A stretch of DNA of 64,000 nt, taken from the NCBI RefSeq assembly GCF_011758805.1, contig NZ_JAANOW010000004.1, positions 1 to 64,000 on the forward strand, read 5' to 3'. Made by a program: the position numbers and the translations under genes. Numbering within the stretch: position 1 is the stretch's first letter; every line of letters begins with the position of its first letter. This DNA comes from Mycolicibacterium fluoranthenivorans (lineage in GTDB: Bacteria; Actinomycetota; Actinomycetes; Mycobacteriales; Mycobacteriaceae). The notes under the pieces are model-generated. The model was not told where the DNA came from, did not search any database, and saw only the letters and a list, made by a program, of their open reading frames with translations. Positions 58,585 to 64,000 of this stretch are shown in pieces.

Positions 58585-61345
58585 ACTCCCGAAGTTCGTG
58601 ACGCCGCGTCACGCCCAGTTTCGGATATACGTGATAGAGGTGGGAGGCAATGGTGCGCGGCGAGAGTTTCAGCCGCTCGGCAATCTCCCGATTGGTCAGA
58701 CCCGACGCGGCCAACGCGACGATCTGACGTTCCTGGGCCGTCAACGCGTGCAGCGCATTTCGGGGAGCTGACGCGGTGTCCGGCACCCCGGCCGCGCGCA
58801 ACTCGGAACGCGCGATCTCGCTCAGGGGTTGCACCCCCAGTCGCTCGAACACCTCCAGTGCGGCACTGAGCAACAGCTTGGCCTCAGCGGGTCGGCGGGC
58901 CCGGCGCAACCACTCGCCGTAGTGCAACCGCGCCCGGGCCCGGTCCAGTGGCCACTGTTCGCCCGCCGGGTCGAACACCGCGAGCTTGTAGTGACGTTCG
59001 GCCCGGTGCCCGGCCGTCGCGAGTGCCGTGGCCTGATGTTGCAGAAGGCGAAGGCGTGCCGGTGGTTTGACCATCACCTGCCTACTGATCCGGACAAGGA
59101 GCGGCGCCACCTCCTCGGTCCGACCACACCGCGTCGCGGCCCAGGCGAGGTCGGCAACCGCGCGGTAGGAGATCACGAAGTGCGCAGGATCGGCATTGCT
59201 GAGGAACATCGCCCCGAAGCGCCGGTATGCCTCCTCGAAATCCCCCGATACGACCGCGATCCAGCCCGAGGCGCGCATCAGGGCCACTTCGGTGGCCCGC
59301 GGCGGGGCTGCGGACCCCGGGGCGACGGCGCGGGCCTCCTTCAGGGCGGCGCTCGCGCCGTCCACGTCACCCCGGAAGGCGAGCAGTGCGGCGGTGCAGG
59401 CCTTGATCTCGCGGTCGACCAACGTGATCGACCGGACGGCGCTGATCGGGGCGGCGGCGGTGAGCAGGTGCGTCAACTCTTCCCATCGACCGGTGTCCAG
59501 CAGCGCCCACGCCAGCGGCGCCAGCGCGAAGGTGAACCCGCGCAACCCGTCCAGACTCGCCACATCCCCGACGACGATGCCGAGCTCCTGCGCCGCGACG
59601 GCCGTGTCCTCGCTGGAATAGGCCATCGCACCGGCGATCAACCGTCGTGCCATGTTCGCCGGCGTTCCGGGCTGCGGTCGCAGCAGAGCGCGGTCGAACA
59701 CGCGAGGCCGGGCACCGGCCGAACCAGCCGTCTCGGCGTACATCGCGATATGGGCCCGCTGCAGCGACGCGACGCCCACCGGGAACGGCAGCGAGAACCG
59801 GCTTGCCACGGTGGGTAATTCGAGGGTTTCCAGCCACCGACGGAGGTCCCGGCGATGGTCGAGTTCCCCTGAGTAGTACGCGGCGCCCGCTGCCGCGTAC
59901 AGCAGCGCCAACTCCAGGTGCCGGTCGACGGGGCGCCGGCCATCGAGGATGGACCGGACGGTGTCGACCGCTTCGGTGGGACGCGCGTATTGCAGCAGCG
60001 CGGAGGCCCGGGTCAGCGCGGCGAACCCGGCGACATCGGCGTCCTGGGCCTCCCGCAGCGGCACGTCGGTGAGCGCCATGGCCCAACCTGGATCGCCCCC
60101 GAAATTGGCCGCACTGGCAGCCTGGGCGTACCGGCGAGCCGCGTCACCGCGCTGCGGACTCATCTCGGCCGCCCGTTGCAGTGCGCGCGCCAGCTCCAAT
60201 TCCGTTCCCGGACAGGACGATATGGTGGCCGACTGTTCCAGCGCCTGGGCAATCTCCTCATCCGGACCGGGTGCAGCGGCGGCGAGATGCCACGCCCGCA
60301 GACTCTCCTTCAGCCCTGGGGTGGCGGCCAGCGCCACGTGAGCGGCCCGCTGCATGCCCAGGTCGCCGGCGGCGTATGCCGCCGACCGGATGATCGCGTT
60401 GGCGAAGATCACGCGCCGGTCGTCGGTGAATTCGACGATGCCGGCGGCGCGGGCGGGTTGCCAGTGGGCGAAGTCGTCCGCGCGGCCGGCGGCCCGGGTG
60501 ATCGCATCGATGCTCTCGTACCCGGTGGCGGCCGCCGCCACCAGCAGCAGCTTCCGGGTGTCGGCGGGCAGCGCGGCGATCTGGTTGACGAAGACCGGAT
60601 GGTGCCCGGCCAGTTCGTTCATGGTGGCGCCGTGGAACGTCCTGGTCTTGTTGCGGCCATAGGCGCGGGCCAACTCGATCAACGCCAGCGGATTGCCACG
60701 CGACCAGCGGATCACCTCGCCGCGCACGCTGCGATCCGGTTGATGTGGTTGCACGTCCAGCAGTTCGGCCGACGACGCCGCCGAAAGCGGTGGCACGTCG
60801 ATGCTGTCGATGGACCTTGCCACGCCGCCGAGCACGTCGCGGCGCCGTGCGGTGAACAGTGCCCGGACCCGTGTGCCCGCCAGCTGCGCGACCAGGGCGA
60901 AGAGAAATTCGCCCGCATCGCTTCCCCATTGGTCGATATCGTCGACCAGCAGGACGGTCGGCGCGGAGGTGGCCTCCAGCAACGCCACCACCGCGTCGGC
61001 CAGCGGCGCCGCATAGGCGTGCGGGGTCTCGCCGCCGTCGAACAGGTTGCGCAGTACCCGCTGCAGGCCCCACGGCAGCTGCTCGCAGTGGTGGCGAAGC
61101 GGCCACAACACCGTGGCCAACCGCACATGCACGGGCGAACTGGACGCGCCGGCGAGCCACAGCACCTGCACGCCGTCATCGGCGCCGGCGGCTGCGCGGC
61201 GCAGCAGTGCGGTCTTGCCGATCCCCGCCTGCCCGATGACCAGGAGCGCGGGCGGTGCTCCGGGTGCGTTGTTCACCACCGCCGAAAGTGCGGCGATGAC
61301 GCAGTCTCGACCGATGAGACGCGGCGCACTGTGCACCACTGTCAT
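58574..61345 (-). CDS. Large ATP-binding LuxR-family regulator (LAL type)
   Basis: 923 aa. The N-terminal AAA/STAND ATPase has VIGQAGIGKTALLRRAA (Walker A, about residue 45) and VLLVDDIDQWG (Walker B, about 128). The middle (about 270-860) is a helical TPR-like array, and the C-terminal HTH is LTAQERQIVALAASGLTNRE continuing to HLYHVYPKLGVTRRH. The ATG at 61345 overlaps the upstream hydrolase stop (ATGA). Such regulators usually activate nearby catabolic genes when a ligand binds the sensor array; both palindromes are candidates for its target. Confidence 0.92.
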   Translation of the reverse strand: MTVVHSAPRLIGRDCVIAALSAVVNNAPGAPPALLVIGQAGIGKTALLRRAAAGADDGVQVLWLAGASSSPVHVRLATVLWPLRHHCEQLPWGLQRVLRNLFDGGETPHAYAAPLADAVVALLEATSAPTVLLVDDIDQWGSDAGEFLFALVAQLAGTRVRALFTARRRDVLGGVARSIDSIDVPPLSAASSAELLDVQPHQPDRSVRGEVIRWSRGNPLALIELARAYGRNKTRTFHGATMNELAGHHPVFVNQIAALPADTRKLLLVAAAATGYESIDAITRAAGRADDFAHWQPARAAGIVEFTDDRRVIFANAIIRSAAYAAGDLGMQRAAHVALAATPGLKESLRAWHLAAAAPGPDEEIAQALEQSATISSCPGTELELARALQRAAEMSPQRGDAARRYAQAASAANFGGDPGWAMALTDVPLREAQDADVAGFAALTRASALLQYARPTEAVDTVRSILDGRRPVDRHLELALLYAAAGAAYYSGELDHRRDLRRWLETLELPTVASRFSLPFPVGVASLQRAHIAMYAETAGSAGARPRVFDRALLRPQPGTPANMARRLIAGAMAYSSEDTAVAAQELGIVVGDVASLDGLRGFTFALAPLAWALLDTGRWEELTHLLTAAAPISAVRSITLVDREIKACTAALLAFRGDVDGASAALKEARAVAPGSAAPPRATEVALMRASGWIAVVSGDFEEAYRRFGAMFLSNADPAHFVISYRAVADLAWAATRCGRTEEVAPLLVRISRQVMVKPPARLRLLQHQATALATAGHRAERHYKLAVFDPAGEQWPLDRARARLHYGEWLRRARRPAEAKLLLSAALEVFERLGVQPLSEIARSELRAAGVPDTASAPRNALHALTAQERQIVALAASGLTNREIAERLKLSPRTIASHLYHVYPKLGVTRRHELREFTS

Positions 61346-62304
61346 CGCCACAACGCCTCGGTGAGAAACCACGCTCCCTGTTCGATGGCAGCCCGGGTGG
61401 GCGGCGTGTCGGCCAACTGCTTGAGGACGACGAAATCGTGCACGGTGCCCAGGTAGCGCAACGCCGTCACGTCGACTCCCGCGGCGCGCAACTTCGCCGC
61501 GAAACCCGCCCCTTCGTCGCGAACCACATCGGCCTCTGCGGTGACGACCATCGTCGGCGGCAGACCGGCCAGGTCCTCAGTCGCGGCGTACAACGGTGAC
61601 ACGGTGGGACATTCGGGGTCGTCATCGCAATACTGCTGCCAGTACCAGGCCTGTTCGTCGCTACTGACCAGATAGTTCGCACCGAAGATGCGGTGGGACT
61701 CGGAGCGGCACAGTGCATCCGTGGGCGGGTAGTAGACGAGTTGCGCCCGAAGGCGCGGCCCGCCGCGGGATTTGGTCAGCATCGCCACCGCGATCGCCAG
61801 TGTCGCGCCCGCACAGTCACCGGCGATCGCGAACTCCCTCGCGTTCAGTTCGAGATCGTCGGCGTGGGCATGGATCCACCGCAGCATGGCGTAGCACTCC
61901 TCCAGCGCCACCGGGTAACGCGCCTCCGGGGTGCGGCTGTACTCGGGTACCACCATCGACACCCGGCACCTGAGGGCGAACTCGGCGATCACGTCGGCAT
62001 GGGTGTCGGCATCACCGAACATCCACTGGCCGCCGTGCAGGTAGAAGACCGCGGGCAGTCGACCGTGCACTCCCTGCGGGCGCACGATCCAGAACCCGGT
62101 GAGCCCCGACGGTCCCACCGGTGCGGTGTGGAACCGCGCGACCGTGCCGACCCGATCTAGGCCGGACTGCTGGGCCTCCCGCAACGCCACCCGTCCGTCT
62201 TCGGGGCCGAGGTCACGCATGGTCGGCGGGATTCTCATCGCGGCCAGCAGGCGGGCGGTCGCCGGATCGAGGACCACCCCGCCGGAGTGCTGATGGGAGC
62301 TCAC
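61342..62304 (-). CDS. Alpha/beta hydrolase with Cys at the nucleophile position
   Basis: 320 aa, HSL-like. The oxyanion motif is HGGQWMFGD; the nucleophile elbow reads GDCAGA instead of GDSxG, so the catalytic Ser is Cys; Asp in VVTAEADVVRDEG and His in GTVHDFVVLKQ are kept. It is clearly paralogous to the 57613-58584 hydrolase (shared VVPEY, EARYPVALEE and TAEADVVRDEG blocks). It shares an operon with the LuxR gene. It may have altered activity or act as a ligand-binding protein. Confidence 0.88.
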   Translation of the reverse strand: MSSHQHSGGVVLDPATARLLAAMRIPPTMRDLGPEDGRVALREAQQSGLDRVGTVARFHTAPVGPSGLTGFWIVRPQGVHGRLPAVFYLHGGQWMFGDADTHADVIAEFALRCRVSMVVPEYSRTPEARYPVALEECYAMLRWIHAHADDLELNAREFAIAGDCAGATLAIAVAMLTKSRGGPRLRAQLVYYPPTDALCRSESHRIFGANYLVSSDEQAWYWQQYCDDDPECPTVSPLYAATEDLAGLPPTMVVTAEADVVRDEGAGFAAKLRAAGVDVTALRYLGTVHDFVVLKQLADTPPTRAAIEQGAWFLTEALWR

Positions 62305-62407
62305 TGGTTGCGCCTTGTCGCCAAGACGCGGTCATCGTGACCGCGTCATCCTCGAATGATAGGCCCGGGCCACCACACCGGCTCGGCTTCCGCAGGCGGG
62401 AGACCCC

Positions 62408-62428
62408 TCAGTCATCCGACTGATGACG
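62408..62428. promoter_or_regulatory. Second copy of the palindromic operator-like site
   Basis: TCAGTCAT-CC-GACTGATGACG, identical to 57535-57555 at 19 of 21 positions; only the two bases after TCAGTCAT differ (CC here, GT there). It lies 104 bp upstream of the hydrolase-LuxR operon start and 153 bp upstream of the divergent haloperoxidase gene. Confidence 0.75.
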
Positions 62429-62580
62429 AGAGCGTGGGTGCCGACGGACACTCGAGCAATTGGTGGCTGGCAGGTAGCGCTGGGGTACCACTGGCGGTCC
62501 CCTCGATTACCGGCAGCGTCCATGACAGACCGCCGGTAGGTCGGCGACAGTGAACGACAACACCACGCAGGAGGAACCGC

Positions 62581-63408
62581 ATGAGCACGATCACGACCAC
62601 CGACGGCACCGAGATCTTCTACAAGGACTGGGGTCAGGGCCAACCCATCGTCTTCAGCCACGGCTGGCCGCTGTCCTCCGATGACTGGGACAACCAGATG
62701 CTGTTCTTCCTCTCGCACGGCTACCGCGTCGTCGCGCACGACCGGCGCGGCCACGGACGGTCCACCCAAACCCCCGGCGGACACGATCTGGATCACTACG
62801 CCGATGACCTGGCTGCCCTGGTAGAAGCACTCGACCTGCACGATGCCATCCATGTCGGCCACTCCACCGGCGGTGGTGAAGTCGTCCGCTTCCTGGCGCG
62901 GCACGGTGCCCAGCGCGCCGCGAAAGCCGCACTCATCAGCGCAGTTCCACCGCTCATGGTGCAGACCGAGGCCAACCCCGAAGGCCTGCCCAAATCGGTG
63001 TTCGACGACTTGCAGGCCCAGTTGGCCGCCAACCGCTCGGAGTTCTACCGGGCGCTTCCGTCGGGGCCGTTCTACAACTACGACAAGCCGGGCGTGCAGT
63101 CGTCGGAAGCCATCATCGAAAACTGGTGGCGCCAGGGCATGATGGGCGACGCACTGTCGCACTATGACGGAATCGTCGCGTTCTCGCAGACCGACTTCAC
63201 CGAGGATCTCAAGAAGATCACCATCCCCACCTTGGTGATGCACAGCGTGGACGACCAGATCGTGCCCTACGTCGCGTCCGGGCCGAAATCCGCTGCGCTC
63301 CTGCAGAACGGGACCTTGAAGACCTACCGCGACAACTTCCCGCACGGTATGCCCACCACCCACGCCGACGTCATCAACGCCGATCTGCTGCACTTCCTGA
63401 AGCTCTGA
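62581..63408 (+). CDS. Alpha/beta hydrolase of the non-heme chloroperoxidase/arylesterase group
   Basis: 275 aa. Nucleophile Ser in HVGHSTGGGEVVRF, Asp in LVMHSVDDQIVPY and His in TTHADVINADLL; HGWPLSSDDWDNQM and DRRGHGRST are the usual family motifs. Often annotated haloperoxidase, with in vivo role as an esterase or perhydrolase. AGGAGG lies 8 bp upstream of ATG 62581. Confidence 0.92.
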   Translation: MSTITTTDGTEIFYKDWGQGQPIVFSHGWPLSSDDWDNQMLFFLSHGYRVVAHDRRGHGRSTQTPGGHDLDHYADDLAALVEALDLHDAIHVGHSTGGGEVVRFLARHGAQRAAKAALISAVPPLMVQTEANPEGLPKSVFDDLQAQLAANRSEFYRALPSGPFYNYDKPGVQSSEAIIENWWRQGMMGDALSHYDGIVAFSQTDFTEDLKKITIPTLVMHSVDDQIVPYVASGPKSAALLQNGTLKTYRDNFPHGMPTTHADVINADLLHFLKL

Positions 63409-63469
63409 TCGGCAAACGGGATGCCACACCTGCCCCACCCGCAGCGCGACGCAGGGGCGGTGCACTGAC

Positions 63470-64000
63470 GTGCATTGCCTCATCATCGGCGGCTCCCTCG
63501 GCGGGCTTGCCGCCGCCCATGAGATGCGGTGGACCGGAGCCGATATCGCGGTCTACGAACGCTCCGTCGACCGCACCCAACCGCGCGGCGCGGGCATCGT
63601 CATGCAGCCCGAAGTCGCCGAACTGCTCGCGAAGATCGACAGGTCGGTGCCCTCGGTCAGTGTCGCCTTGTCCGAACGCCAACAGTTGCACCGGCACGGC
63701 GAGCCGCACCGATACTCGGCACCGCAATGGATGACGGCGTGGGACACCCTGTATCACGCCCTTCGTGAACCTCTGGGCGGCGAGAGTGTGCGGATGAACA
63801 GCACGCTGACCGGCCTGAGCCTCGACGCCGGGCGGGTCACCGCGGGATTCGGCGACGGCCACGAATCGACAGGCGATTTCGTGGTCGGCGTCGACGGGAT
63901 CGGCTCCACCACACGACAGTTGCTCACCGGCCGCAGCGATCTGAAGTACAGCGGATATGTGGCCTTCCGGGGGCTGGAACCCGAGGCGGATGTACCCGAA
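63470..64000 (+). CDS. FAD-dependent monooxygenase, truncated by window end
   Basis: The GTG at 63470 starts MHCLIIGGSLGGLAAAHEMR, an N-terminal Rossmann FAD site (GGSLGG), with the family's second motif FVVGVDGIGSTTRQLLTG (DG) at about residue 135. 177 codons are present without a stop. PheA/TetX-type flavin monooxygenase of unknown substrate. It follows the haloperoxidase-like gene by 61 bp in the same direction. Confidence 0.9.
   Translation, partial: MHCLIIGGSLGGLAAAHEMRWTGADIAVYERSVDRTQPRGAGIVMQPEVAELLAKIDRSVPSVSVALSERQQLHRHGEPHRYSAPQWMTAWDTLYHALREPLGGESVRMNSTLTGLSLDAGRVTAGFGDGHESTGDFVVGVDGIGSTTRQLLTGRSDLKYSGYVAFRGLEPEADVPE

Overview
The window is high-G+C actinobacterial DNA from a mycobacterium, most likely a rapid grower (Mycolicibacterium-type). 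The 16S gene carries the short helix 18 of rapid growers. The order argS-lysA-hom-thrC-thrB / rho / rpmE-prfA-prmC-Sua5-wecA / atpI-like-atpBEF(b-delta fusion)AGDC / DUF2550 / PduO / murA / rrn matches the order I know from Mycobacterium tuberculosis (Rv1292 to Rv1315 and rrs).

Layout. 1-5046: ribosomal RNA operon on the minus strand (3' end of rrl lies outside), with two leader promoters. 5047-19854: conserved block with murA, cobalamin adenosyltransferase, the complete F1Fo ATP synthase operon, wecA, Sua5, prmC, prfA and rpmE. 19997-22364: an acyl-CoA synthetase with a divergent TetR regulator, inserted between rpmE and rho. 22385-31172: rho and the threonine/lysine/arginyl-tRNA synthetase operon. 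31297-39086: tRNA-Arg(CCG) used as attachment site by a 7.7-kb integrated element bounded by 22-bp direct repeats. 39134-50658: GIY-YIG protein, an RbpA-family protein, a 1413-aa secreted glycosidase-like protein, an acyltransferase, an F420-type oxidoreductase, and a histidine kinase/response regulator/DUF4097-like set. 50651-64000: catabolic or oxidoreductive genes, including a molybdenum hydroxylase of the PaoABC type, two paralogous alpha/beta hydrolases, a large LuxR-type ATPase regulator, a haloperoxidase-like hydrolase and a truncated flavin monooxygenase.

The tRNA-Arg element is the least ordinary part. Its integrase is dead (in-frame stop, 2-nt frameshift before the catalytic Tyr, and LGHST changed to LRHST). 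Its RecA-like replication ATPase is cut in half, with the C-terminal half inverted and frameshifted, beside a cluster of GGACAG/CTGTCC hexamers that could be an origin remnant. In contrast, an AT-richer two-gene cassette is intact: a PD-(D/E)XK-like nuclease of 206 aa overlapping a 495-aa protein of unknown family. This is the best candidate in the window for an undescribed (possibly anti-phage) system; that function is inference.

A second notable signal is a near-identical 21-bp palindromic site (19/21 identical) in the two divergent intergenic regions flanking the hydrolase/LuxR/hydrolase cluster. It suggests one regulon for the molybdenum hydroxylase, both hydrolases, the LuxR regulator and the downstream haloperoxidase/monooxygenase.
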